Source: Spirochaetaceae bacterium (lineage in GTDB: Bacteria; Spirochaetota; Spirochaetia; Treponematales; Treponemataceae). From it: DNA of 10,439 bases. Below are positions 1-6,073 of this stretch, piece by piece. The notes under the pieces are model-generated. The model ran no database searches and was not told where the DNA came from. It worked only from the letters and a program-made list of their open reading frames with translations. Made by a program: the position numbers and the translations under genes. Numbering within the stretch: position 1 is the first letter of the stretch; every line of letters starts with the position of its first letter. The DNA is taken from assembly GCA_031272345.1 (NCBI GenBank), contig JAISTZ010000169.1, forward strand, positions 1 to 10,439, in the 5' to 3' direction.

Positions 1-1666
1 ACCCGAAGTCATCCCCCCCCGCGCCGCTCTCCTCGAAGCCGAACCCGTCCCCCCCGAACCCGAAATCACCGGCGTCTGCGGCGTCCGTGGTTTCCGGCGC
101 GGGTTTGAGCCCCGACGGGTCCTCCCCGGCGTTGAACACCTGGTTTATCCGCTTGATCAAATCCGTGAAGCCCATCACCTTTCCCACCTCCGGCACATCG
201 GACGCCAGGTACGCGCCCAGCCTGTCCAGGGCCGAGAGGGTATCCGGGTGGAGGAGGAGCTCCGGGGAATCCGCCTCGGCAACCACGCTGATCACCTTGG
301 AGCCCCCGAAGCGGGTGCGGATGAATTCGTCCGACCGCACGATGTCCGAGTCCCGGCGGAAATACTCCACCATGATGTTGTCGATCACCACCTTGGTTGC
401 CCCGTAGAGGGACACCAGGAAGACCGCCAGGGTGACCGCCAGGACCCTGTACTTGTGCCGCACGATACGGGTGAGGTAGTCCGCGATTTTATACGCCGCC
501 AGGCTTTGTCCTTCTTTTCTTTTGCCCCGCAGGGGTTTGGGACCCCGGAGAATCAGAATCGACGGAGTCAGGGTCATGGCGATGACGTAGGATGCGGCCA
601 CCCCGAAGGTGGCGAAGAAGCCGAATTCCCGGATCGGGAGCACCATGGTGACGCAGAAGGCCAGGAAGCTGACCAGGGTGGTGAGGGCCGCCAGGAACAC
701 GGGCACGGTGATGACGCCGATCATGCCCTGCACGAAATCCCGGTGTTCCCGGTAGGTCATGGAGCCGAGATCCCTGCCCGAGCCCTCGATGTAGTGGATG
801 ACCACGTGGAGGCTGTAGGAATTCCCCACGGCTATGAGGATGACCGGCAGGACCGTGGAGAGAATCGTCAGCTTGATGCCGAACAGGGGCATGGCCCCGA
901 TGGACCAGATCACCGCAATCAGCACGGACAGCAGGGAGAGGAGCACGAAGCTTATGCGCCGCATGGGGAGGAACACGATGAATATCACCACCAGAATCAC
1001 CAGGGGCACCAGGAGCCGGAGGTCCGCGAACATGGCGTCGTTGATGGCCCCGCTGAAGGCCGGGAGGCCCGTCACGTAGACCGAGGCCATGCCGGAGAAC
1101 ATCTCCTCGGCGATCTTGCGGATTTCCGTGTACCGGCCCACCACCTCGGGCTTGCCCGCGTCCTCCGAGGGGATTTCCAGGGGCACGTAGATCTGGGTGG
1201 CCCGGAAGTCGTCGCTGAGGAGGGACCGGTCGTACATGTTCCACGAGAGGAGCCGCTGCCTGAGGGCGGCGATTTCCTCCGGGCTGCCCGAGAAGGTCTC
1301 CGACACCAGGTCTTCCACGATGACCGAGCCGCCGCTCCCCCAGATGTATTCGGTGCTCATGATTGAATTGACATCCCCCACGATGTTGAGGGTCTTGACC
1401 CGGTCTTCAAACTCCCGGATGCGGAAAAGGAAGTCCCTGTCGAAGACCGTGCCGTACTTGCGTTCAAGCCCAACGAGCACGAAGAGGGAGCTGCCGAAGG
1501 TGTCGTCGATTTTGGCGGAGATGATGCGGGCGGGATCCGTTGAGGGCACGAAGCGCAGGTTGTTGTTGTCCAGTTGGGCCTTGGGCAGTTGGAGGGCGAA
1601 AAACAGGGTTATCGCCGCGATGACGATGATGACAACCCAGGGATGTTTTAAAAGTTTTTCAATCAC
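1..1666 (-). CDS. RND/MMPL-type membrane exporter, 3' end outside window
   Basis: An inner-membrane transporter of the RND superfamily; the layout resembles the COG1033 'predicted exporter' group. The first 555 residues are visible and the gene continues past the left edge. The order is TM1 (about 10-27), a large periplasmic loop (28-215), five more hydrophobic segments (about 217-234, 239-258, 267-290, 321-342, 347-373), a basic cytoplasmic loop, TM7 (406-423), then the start of the second periplasmic domain. The GNSYSLHVVIHY stretch at 281-292 sits where relatives carry a G-x-x-Y-x-x-H motif in the fourth segment. From residue 527 the protein enters a Gly/Asp/Phe-rich linker. The start is a GTG (1664-1666) with AGAGGA 4 nt upstream; no better in-frame start fits the TM1 boundary. 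It follows the 502-residue gene by 34 nt and also has its own promoter-like sequence. The substrate cannot be told from sequence. Confidence 0.85.
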   Translation of the reverse strand, partial: MIEKLLKHPWVVIIVIAAITLFFALQLPKAQLDNNNLRFVPSTDPARIISAKIDDTFGSSLFVLVGLERKYGTVFDRDFLFRIREFEDRVKTLNIVGDVNSIMSTEYIWGSGGSVIVEDLVSETFSGSPEEIAALRQRLLSWNMYDRSLLSDDFRATQIYVPLEIPSEDAGKPEVVGRYTEIRKIAEEMFSGMASVYVTGLPAFSGAINDAMFADLRLLVPLVILVVIFIVFLPMRRISFVLLSLLSVLIAVIWSIGAMPLFGIKLTILSTVLPVILIAVGNSYSLHVVIHYIEGSGRDLGSMTYREHRDFVQGMIGVITVPVFLAALTTLVSFLAFCVTMVLPIREFGFFATFGVAASYVIAMTLTPSILILRGPKPLRGKRKEGQSLAAYKIADYLTRIVRHKYRVLAVTLAVFLVSLYGATKVVIDNIMVEYFRRDSDIVRSDEFIRTRFGGSKVISVVAEADSPELLLHPDTLSALDRLGAYLASDVPEVGKVMGFTDLIKRINQVFNAGEDPSGLKPAPETTDAADAGDFGFGGDGFGFEESGAGGDDFG

Positions 1667-1676
1667 TGTGTCCTCT

Positions 1677-1704
1677 ATAATACAGGGCGTTCAAAAAATG
1701 TCAA
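1677..1704 (-). promoter_or_regulatory. Predicted sigma70 promoter of the RND exporter gene
   Basis: On the minus strand a perfect TTGACA (1699-1704) is followed after 16 nt by TATTAT (1677-1682), 5 of 6 matches to TATAAT. The TTGACA contains the TGA stop codon of the upstream gene. The predicted +1 is near 1670, only 4 nt before the GTG start. The AGAGGA Shine-Dalgarno-like sequence would then lie upstream of the transcript start and serve only messages that read through from the upstream genes. Confidence 0.55.
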
Positions 1705-3209
1705 GGGGATCGGCCGGGGGCCTGCTCCTCCGCCGGGGTGAGCCTGACCGGGGGCTTGATGAGCCCCGCCGGGCCCGATGCGGTGAGGACCACGGGTTCC
1801 AGGGTGAGGGCCTCCCCGTCCCGCCCTACCCGGTAAGCTTTCTCGAAGAACGGGGACGGGGTCTCCGGGCGGAATTCCAGCACCGGAACCTCCCCGGCCA
1901 GCATGAGGGAGAACCTGCCCCGCTCGTCCCCCCCTGAACGGCGGAGGGTGTACTCGTTCCGGGTGAACACCAGGGCCTCCCCGGTTTCAAGACGCCATGT
2001 CTTTTTTCCGGTCAGTGTGTCCATAAGCTCCTGGGGGAAGGAATCCCCCTCCCCCTGGGAGAGGAAGGCGTCATTTTTCTTTGACATTTTGAAATAGGAG
2101 CCGTCCCAGTAGGTGCCCTCGGTAATCAGCATACGCACGTCGTCCTGGATGCTGAGTTTTATCTCCTCCGGGCCGGAGAGGGAGACGTTCACCATCCGGG
2201 AGAGGTTCGTGAGGCGGGTGTTCACCGCGGAGATGTTCATGCCGTTCCTCCGGAGCACACTCCCTTCCCAGGAATAGACCTCCTGTTCGTCCCCGTAGAG
2301 GAAGGTGATTTCCCTGCCGGGATAATCGAAGGCGACGTACCGGGGCTCGGCCTCGCCGGTTGACTTGAACCAGATCCCGTCCAGGAAGGACGCGAAGGTC
2401 CCTACCGTGCCGTCCTGGATCCGGGCGATTTCGGCGGCGGCGATTTTCTGGCCGGTCACCCGGTTCTGCCGGACCTGCACGTACCTGCCCCTGCCGGGAT
2501 CCCAGTTGTACATGGTCTGGAGCTGGTCCAGGGACTGGACGGGCTGGTCCCCCTGGGGGGCGTCCGTGCTGTAGACCCACACGGGAAAGCTCGTGCCCGC
2601 GCCGCCCAGGGTCTCGTAGGAGTCGTACCGGTCCAGGCGCTGCACGAAGATCGTGCCGTCCGAGGTGAAGTCCGCGATGTTCGTAAGGACGAAGGTCCCC
2701 GCCCGCCGGGCCCCGTGGTAGATCCGCATGACCGACGCCCCCTGGGGGTTGTAGCCGGAAAAGAGCAGGGCGTTCCGGTGCTCGCCGGTTATGTCCAGGC
2801 AGGTGTAGCTGAAGGTGCGGGGCTGGAAGATTCCCGTGAAAATTTCGTCGGTCCGCTCGTAGGCGTTCCTGAGGGGGTTGTAGAGGCCGATGAGGAGGAT
2901 GATTTCCCCGGAGGCCCCCCTGGTGAGGGCGTTTATCTGGTCCTCGTAGGCGTCCCCGTCGAAGTCCGCCGAGAGGGTCTGGAGGAGGCTCTCGTTTTCC
3001 CGCAGGGGGATGAAGGACACCAGGGCCGCGGTGTCGTCCCCGGAGGATGCGGCCTGCGGCTGGGCCTCCCCGGCTCTGCCCTGGGAAATGGAGACCACCT
3101 GGGGCATGACCACCCTGGTTTGACCCGGTGTCTCCCTGGGTTTTAGGAAGAAGAGGACCGTGATACCGGCGGCGGCCAGGGCGAACACCACAAGGACAAG
3201 GCGTTTCAT
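1701..3209 (-). CDS. Exported protein with calcium-loop motif; possible Tp0751 (pallilysin)-like adhesin
   Basis: A 502-residue protein of uncertain function. Residues 1-22 form a basic-then-hydrophobic signal peptide or signal anchor with no lipobox cysteine. A Pro/Gln/Ser-poor-structure linker follows (about 25-60), then DFDGDAYED (82-90), which has the D-x-D-G-D-x3-D spacing of FG-GAP/VCBS-type calcium loops. The rest is beta-rich. At 278-280 there is Gly-Ile-Trp, the lipocalin GxW signature position, in LDGIWFKS. T. pallidum Tp0751 (pallilysin) has a lipocalin-like fold and longer relatives occur in other treponemes, so a pallilysin-related adhesin is the best guess. I see no HEXXH zinc-protease motif, so proteolysis is not supported. 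The ATG at 3207-3209 has only a weak GGGA upstream. It lies 12 nt after asd and 34 nt before the RND gene, so it is probably co-transcribed with asd. The family link comes from memory of its features, not from an alignment. Confidence 0.8.
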   Translation of the reverse strand: MKRLVLVVFALAAAGITVLFFLKPRETPGQTRVVMPQVVSISQGRAGEAQPQAASSGDDTAALVSFIPLRENESLLQTLSADFDGDAYEDQINALTRGASGEIILLIGLYNPLRNAYERTDEIFTGIFQPRTFSYTCLDITGEHRNALLFSGYNPQGASVMRIYHGARRAGTFVLTNIADFTSDGTIFVQRLDRYDSYETLGGAGTSFPVWVYSTDAPQGDQPVQSLDQLQTMYNWDPGRGRYVQVRQNRVTGQKIAAAEIARIQDGTVGTFASFLDGIWFKSTGEAEPRYVAFDYPGREITFLYGDEQEVYSWEGSVLRRNGMNISAVNTRLTNLSRMVNVSLSGPEEIKLSIQDDVRMLITEGTYWDGSYFKMSKKNDAFLSQGEGDSFPQELMDTLTGKKTWRLETGEALVFTRNEYTLRRSGGDERGRFSLMLAGEVPVLEFRPETPSPFFEKAYRVGRDGEALTLEPVVLTASGPAGLIKPPVRLTPAEEQAPGRSP

Positions 3210-3221
3210 GGGTTCCCGGCT

Positions 3222-4316
3222 CTAGTCAAAAAATCCCTGGGCCTTGAGGAGTTCGGCGTTCAGGATTCCCCCCAGGGCCGCGCCCCGCCTGGTGTTGTGG
3301 GAGAGGGCCGCGAACCGGATGTCGAAGACCCTGCACGGGCGCAGTCTTCCCACCACCACGGCCATGCCCTTGTCGACGTCCCGGTCCCTGGCGGGCTGGG
3401 GTCTGTTGGGCTCACGCCGCAGGATGATCGGGTGCGCCGGGGCCGAGGGGAGCGCCAGTTCCTGGGGGAGGGCGGAAAAGGATGTCCACACCCGCTCGAT
3501 GGTCTCCAGGGAGGGTTTTTTGTCCTTTGGAAGGGCGAATTCCAGGCTTACGCAGGCCGTGTGGCCGTCCGACACGGGCACCCGGTTGCAGTGGGCCGAA
3601 ATGAGGGGCCCCCCGGCGTTCACGATGACTCCGCCCTCCACCGTTCCGAAGATCTTGAGGGCCTCGGTCTCGGTCTTTTCTTCTTCGCCCTGGATGAAGG
3701 GGATGACGTTGTCGATCATGTCGAAGGAGGGGACTCCGGGATAGCCCGCGCCGGAGACCGCCTGGAGGGTGGTGACTATCATGCGGGCCGCCGGAAAGCC
3801 CGCCTGGTTGAGGGCGTGGACCGGGGCCATGTAGGACTGGATCGAGCAGTTGGGCTTTACCGCGATGAAGCCCTTTTTCCAGCCCCGGGCCTTTTGCTGA
3901 AACCGGATGACCTCCGTGTGATGGGGGTTGATTTCCGGAAGCAGCACGGGCACGTCCGGCGTCCACCGGTGGACCGAGGCGTTGGAAATGACGGGGATGC
4001 CCTCCCCGGCGTAGGTTTCTTCCAGGGTCTTGAGGGCCTGTTTGTCCATCTCCAGGGCGCTGAACACGAGGGCGCACTTCCCCAGGGCAGCCCGGGCGTC
4101 ATTGGCGTCACCCACCGTGAGGGAAGCCGCAGCCGGGGGAATCTCCGTCCCCATGAGCCACCGGCCCGAGACGGCCTGGGCGTAGGTCTTTCCCGCGGAA
4201 CGGGGGCTTGCGGCCACATAGGAAACACGGAACCAGGGATGATTCTCCAGGAGGCTCACGTAGCGCTGGCCCACGATTCCCGTTGCGCCGAGCACCCCTA
4301 CAGGTATGCTGTTCAT
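3222..4316 (-). CDS. asd: Aspartate-semialdehyde dehydrogenase, fungal/archaeal type
   Basis: Cytoplasmic enzyme that reduces L-aspartyl-4-phosphate to L-aspartate-4-semialdehyde with NADPH, the branch step toward threonine, methionine and lysine. The 364 residues match the family length (about 350-360). The N-terminal Rossmann loop GVLGATGIVGQRY (7-19) binds the nucleotide. The catalytic cysteine is C157 in KPNCSIQSY. RVPVSDGHT (245-253) supplies the conserved substrate-side Arg and His (H252). NTRRGAALGG (341-350) is the C-terminal family signature. These motifs match the archaeal/fungal branch rather than the common E. coli-type enzyme. The ATG at 4314-4316 is forced: no in-frame start lies upstream, and the next Met would cut off the Rossmann loop. 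No Shine-Dalgarno is seen, and the promoter abuts the ATG. It is first in a probable unit with the 502-residue exported protein and the RND gene. Treponemes are known to use ornithine rather than diaminopimelate in their peptidoglycan, so if this is one, Asd may serve amino-acid synthesis only (inference). Confidence 0.95.
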   Translation of the reverse strand: MNSIPVGVLGATGIVGQRYVSLLENHPWFRVSYVAASPRSAGKTYAQAVSGRWLMGTEIPPAAASLTVGDANDARAALGKCALVFSALEMDKQALKTLEETYAGEGIPVISNASVHRWTPDVPVLLPEINPHHTEVIRFQQKARGWKKGFIAVKPNCSIQSYMAPVHALNQAGFPAARMIVTTLQAVSGAGYPGVPSFDMIDNVIPFIQGEEEKTETEALKIFGTVEGGVIVNAGGPLISAHCNRVPVSDGHTACVSLEFALPKDKKPSLETIERVWTSFSALPQELALPSAPAHPIILRREPNRPQPARDRDVDKGMAVVVGRLRPCRVFDIRFAALSHNTRRGAALGGILNAELLKAQGFFD

Positions 4317-4322
4317 GGCCCC

Positions 4323-4351
4323 AGTGTAGTGACCGGGGGAGGGGCTGTCAA
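4323..4351 (-). promoter_or_regulatory. Predicted sigma70 promoter of asd, abutting the start codon
   Basis: Minus-strand TTGACA (4346-4351, 6 of 6), a 17-nt spacer, and TACACT (4323-4328, 4 of 6). Counting from the -10 box places +1 at about 4316, which is the A of the asd ATG. This predicts a leaderless mRNA, consistent with the absence of a ribosome-binding site. Confidence 0.6.
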
Positions 4352-4384
4352 GTACGGACCCTGCGCCTGTACGGGCCCTGCGCC
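4352..4384. repeat. Two-copy tandem repeat, 17-nt period, upstream of the asd promoter
   Basis: Two 16-nt copies (4352-4367 and 4369-4384) differ at one base and are separated by a single T, giving a 17-nt period. The first copy reads GTACGGACCCTGCGCC. The pair lies directly upstream of the asd -35 box and downstream of the M23 gene stop codon. It may be a regulator-binding pair or simply a recent short duplication. Confidence 0.8.
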
Positions 4385-4394
4385 GGGGAATCAG

Positions 4395-5384
4395 CTACTT
4401 GTTAAAAAACGCGAAATCCCCGGTAAAAAAGTCCGGGTTCACGGCGACACTGTTGAGGCGCATCTCCCAGTGCAGGTGGGGGCCCGTGGCAAGACCGGTT
4501 GCGCCGGATTTGCCGATTTCGTCCCCCATCTTTACGGTTTGATTGACCTTGACGGCGATGGAATCCATGTGATAGTAGAGTGAATAGAGCCCGGGAAGGT
4601 GCTCGATGACCACGGACCAGCCCGTGGTTATTCTGTCCTCGGCCATGACGACCCGCCCGGCCCCGGAGGCATGCACGGGGGTTCCCCTGGGGACCCCGTA
4701 GTCAATCCCGTAGTGCTCGCTGGTGGAGGATTTCCCGTTGGCATACACGTAGACCCTCCGGTCCCCGAAGAAGGCCGTGCGCCGCGTGGCGTCCGTGGGG
4801 GGCGAGAAGGGACCCTGCTGGAACACCGCGTCCGCCCTGGTGGTGGAGAAAATAGCGTTCAGCGCGTCGATCTGGGCGAGCCGCTTGGGGCTTGTGTCCG
4901 TGCGGATTGCCGTGTTCGTTTCGTTCAGGGGGATCGTCTCGCTTAAAAAGTCCTTCTTTTGAATGACCAGGGGCAGGGTGAACCGGCGGCTGTCCGCCCC
5001 GAAGGCCGAATAGGCCACGGTGAGCTCCGTTTCCCCGGGCTTCCGCCGGTCAGACGGCAGGGGCAGACAGGCGAGGAGCTCCGCATAGATGTCGGAGTTG
5101 CTTTTTTTGCCCTGCCTGGGGGGGACTTCAAAAAAATCAGCCGATTTGCCCTCCAGGGAGAGAGTCCCCTTGCAGGGCTCCTGTTTCGCCTGGGCGAGCT
5201 TTTTGGGCCGGGAGATGATCATCCTGACGAAGACGGCGTCCCCCGGGGCAACCGCGTCGTTGTATTCCACCTGGATGGAGTATTGGTCCCCTGAAAAAAG
5301 CGCTTCCTTGGCGAAACACCGCCCCCGGACCGCCAGGGCAAGGACGGCCAGGCACATATAGGTTATTTTCTTTTTTTTGAACAT
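4395..5384 (-). CDS. Exported M23 (LytM/LysM-type) metallopeptidase
   Basis: Probable zinc endopeptidase that cuts peptidoglycan cross-bridges or stem peptides in the periplasm. The 329 residues start with a KKKK-then-hydrophobic signal peptide (about 1-25, cleavage perhaps after A25). A beta-rich N-terminal domain follows (about 30-145; cysteines 71 and 106 could pair), then a linker and the C-terminal M23 domain (about 205-320). The full set of zinc and catalytic residues is present: H224 and D228 in HYGIDYG, H272 in YYHMD, H303 and H305 in PHLHWEM. It should therefore be active rather than a degenerate EnvC-like activator. The ATG at 5382-5384 has GAGG 5 nt upstream. It is divergent from lspA across 90 nt and ends 78 nt before asd, which has its own promoter, so it is probably transcribed alone. 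Its natural substrate bond is unknown. Confidence 0.92.
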   Translation of the reverse strand: MFKKKKITYMCLAVLALAVRGRCFAKEALFSGDQYSIQVEYNDAVAPGDAVFVRMIISRPKKLAQAKQEPCKGTLSLEGKSADFFEVPPRQGKKSNSDIYAELLACLPLPSDRRKPGETELTVAYSAFGADSRRFTLPLVIQKKDFLSETIPLNETNTAIRTDTSPKRLAQIDALNAIFSTTRADAVFQQGPFSPPTDATRRTAFFGDRRVYVYANGKSSTSEHYGIDYGVPRGTPVHASGAGRVVMAEDRITTGWSVVIEHLPGLYSLYYHMDSIAVKVNQTVKMGDEIGKSGATGLATGPHLHWEMRLNSVAVNPDFFTGDFAFFNK

Positions 5385-5404
5385 AAAACCCTCGAACTGA
5401 TTTC

Positions 5405-5433
5405 ACCATATACAAAGGGACAGCCCGTGTCAA
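5405..5433 (-). promoter_or_regulatory. Predicted sigma70 promoter of the M23 peptidase gene
   Basis: Minus-strand TTGACA (5428-5433, 6 of 6), a 17-nt spacer, and TATGGT (5405-5410, 4 of 6). Predicted +1 is near 5398, giving a leader of about 14 nt that contains the GAGG ribosome-binding site. Its -35 lies 4 bp from the -35 of the divergent lspA promoter. Confidence 0.55.
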
Positions 5434-5438
5434 GGGCT
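5422..5438. repeat. Inverted repeat over the paired -35 boxes
   Basis: AGCCC (5422-5426) and GGGCT (5434-5438) are separated by 7 nt and span the M23 -35 and the first base of the lspA -35. Nearby, CCTTGCCAAGG (5446-5456) is a perfect odd-length palindrome inside the lspA promoter spacer. Either could be an operator serving both genes. Short inverted repeats also arise from opposed TTGA hexamers by chance. Confidence 0.35.
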
Positions 5439-5466
5439 TGAAAGGCCTTGCCAAGGGGGATACAAT
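5438..5466 (+). promoter_or_regulatory. Predicted sigma70 promoter of lspA
   Basis: TTGAAA (5438-5443, 5 of 6), a 17-nt spacer, and TACAAT (5461-5466, 5 of 6). Predicted +1 is about 5473, two bases before the ATG at 5475. The -10 box rules out an upstream TTG start at 5448, which would lie within the promoter. Confidence 0.65.
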
Positions 5467-5474
5467 CAACGGGA

Positions 5475-6014
5475 ATGAAGGCCCTGCACGAGAGAAAACG
5501 CCACATCCTCATTGCCCTCGCCGTATTCTTCGCCAATTTCCTTGCCGACAAGGTCACAAAAATCGCGGCGGAGGCGCTCTTAAAGAATCGCGGATCCATA
5601 GAGCTGCTCAAGAAAACCGTCGTCTTCATGTACGTGGAGAACCGGGGGGCCTTCCTGAGCTTCGGGGCGCACTGGAGCAGGAGCGCCAAGGAAGCAATCC
5701 TGCTGGTCATACCGATTGCCCTGTGCATCGTCTTTGTGCTCTATTCCATGTTCAGGGAAGCGGACAAACGGCGCATCGCCATGATCTGCACCATCGCCGG
5801 CGGCGGGGTGGGGAACCTCCTGGACCGGCTGGTGCACGACTTCAGGGTCATCGACTTCATGAATTTCGGGATCGCCGACCTGAGAACCGGGGTGCTGAAC
5901 GTGGCGGACCTGTCGGTCACCTTCGGCACCGCGGCGCTCTTTTTCTACGAACTTGGGAGCAGGAAGGGGAAACCGCCCGCACCTCCCCAGGAACCCGCTG
6001 AAAAACTCGATTAG
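5475..6014 (+). CDS. lspA: Lipoprotein signal peptidase (signal peptidase II)
   Basis: Inner-membrane aspartyl protease that removes the signal peptide of diacylglyceryl-modified prolipoproteins, after Lgt. The 179 residues match the family (about 150-180). There are four hydrophobic segments (about 10-30, 72-92, 100-114, 145-162). Conserved blocks are all visible: D25 and K29 in ADKVTK, VENRGAFLSFG (54-64), GNLLDR (113-118) with N114 and R118, VIDF with catalytic D127, and NVAD with catalytic D145. The tail from 161 is basic and Pro-rich. I chose the ATG at 5475 because the promoter overlaps any earlier start. GGGA touches the ATG with no spacing, so it is not a usable ribosome-binding site on this transcript. 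It is the only plus-strand gene here: divergent from M23 and convergent with the glycosyltransferase. Spirochaetes are rich in lipoproteins, which fits a dedicated promoter. Confidence 0.95.
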   Translation: MKALHERKRHILIALAVFFANFLADKVTKIAAEALLKNRGSIELLKKTVVFMYVENRGAFLSFGAHWSRSAKEAILLVIPIALCIVFVLYSMFREADKRRIAMICTIAGGGVGNLLDRLVHDFRVIDFMNFGIADLRTGVLNVADLSVTFGTAALFFYELGSRKGKPPAPPQEPAEKLD

Positions 6015-6019
6015 CGCCC

Positions 6020-6073
6020 CTAAAGCTTCTCAAGGAAGTCCCGGTAGGCCCGCTCCGGGAGGGTCCGCCGCAT
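6020..6073 (-). pseudogene. Degenerate 3' tail of a paralogue of the small exported gene; readable as a 17-codon ORF
   Basis: After the glycosyltransferase stop the minus strand reads MRRTLPERAYRDFLEKL then TAG. Its end mirrors the last residues of the small exported protein upstream (TVLERAYREFLEEL, TAG). The nucleotide match is 41 of 49, with 18 bases identical in a row (6039-6056 versus 7430-7447). Differences include synonymous changes (TTC/TTT, CTT/TTG) and conservative ones (D/E), the pattern expected of copies that diverged as coding genes. The ATG (6071-6073) overlaps the glycosyltransferase TGA as TGATG, so a translated micropeptide cannot be excluded. I favour a relic. Confidence 0.55.
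6039..6060 (-). terminator. Weak hairpin between the convergent lspA and glycosyltransferase genes
   Basis: TCCCGG (6039-6044) and CCGGGA (6055-6060) form a perfect 6-bp stem around a 10-nt loop in the 58-nt convergent gap. There is no T-tract on either side, so this is not a standard intrinsic terminator. The same stem, with one G-U pair in the minus-strand RNA, recurs at the end of the small exported gene (7430-7451). Confidence 0.25.

Noticed and set aside
248..1366. Open plus-strand frame of 372 codons, very rich in His, Glu, Gly and Gln
   Set aside because: The minus-strand frame encodes a coherent RND protein with correctly placed TM segments. The His/Glu richness is simply the complement of hydrophobic codons.
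1676..1681. Plus-strand TATAAT
   Set aside because: No suitable plus-strand -35 at 16-18 nt and no plus-strand gene downstream. On the minus strand the same bases form part of the exporter promoter.
4352..4394. Terminator for the M23 gene in the M23/asd gap
   Set aside because: The GC-rich sequence is better explained as a tandem repeat. The only possible stem has a mismatch and no following T-tract.
3297..4583. Open plus-strand frame of 428 codons
   Set aside because: Antisense to asd, which has all catalytic motifs. No start signals, and the composition is that of a shadow frame.
5448..5474. TTG start nine codons upstream for lspA
   Set aside because: This stretch holds the spacer and -10 box of the promoter, and the added residues have no family counterpart.
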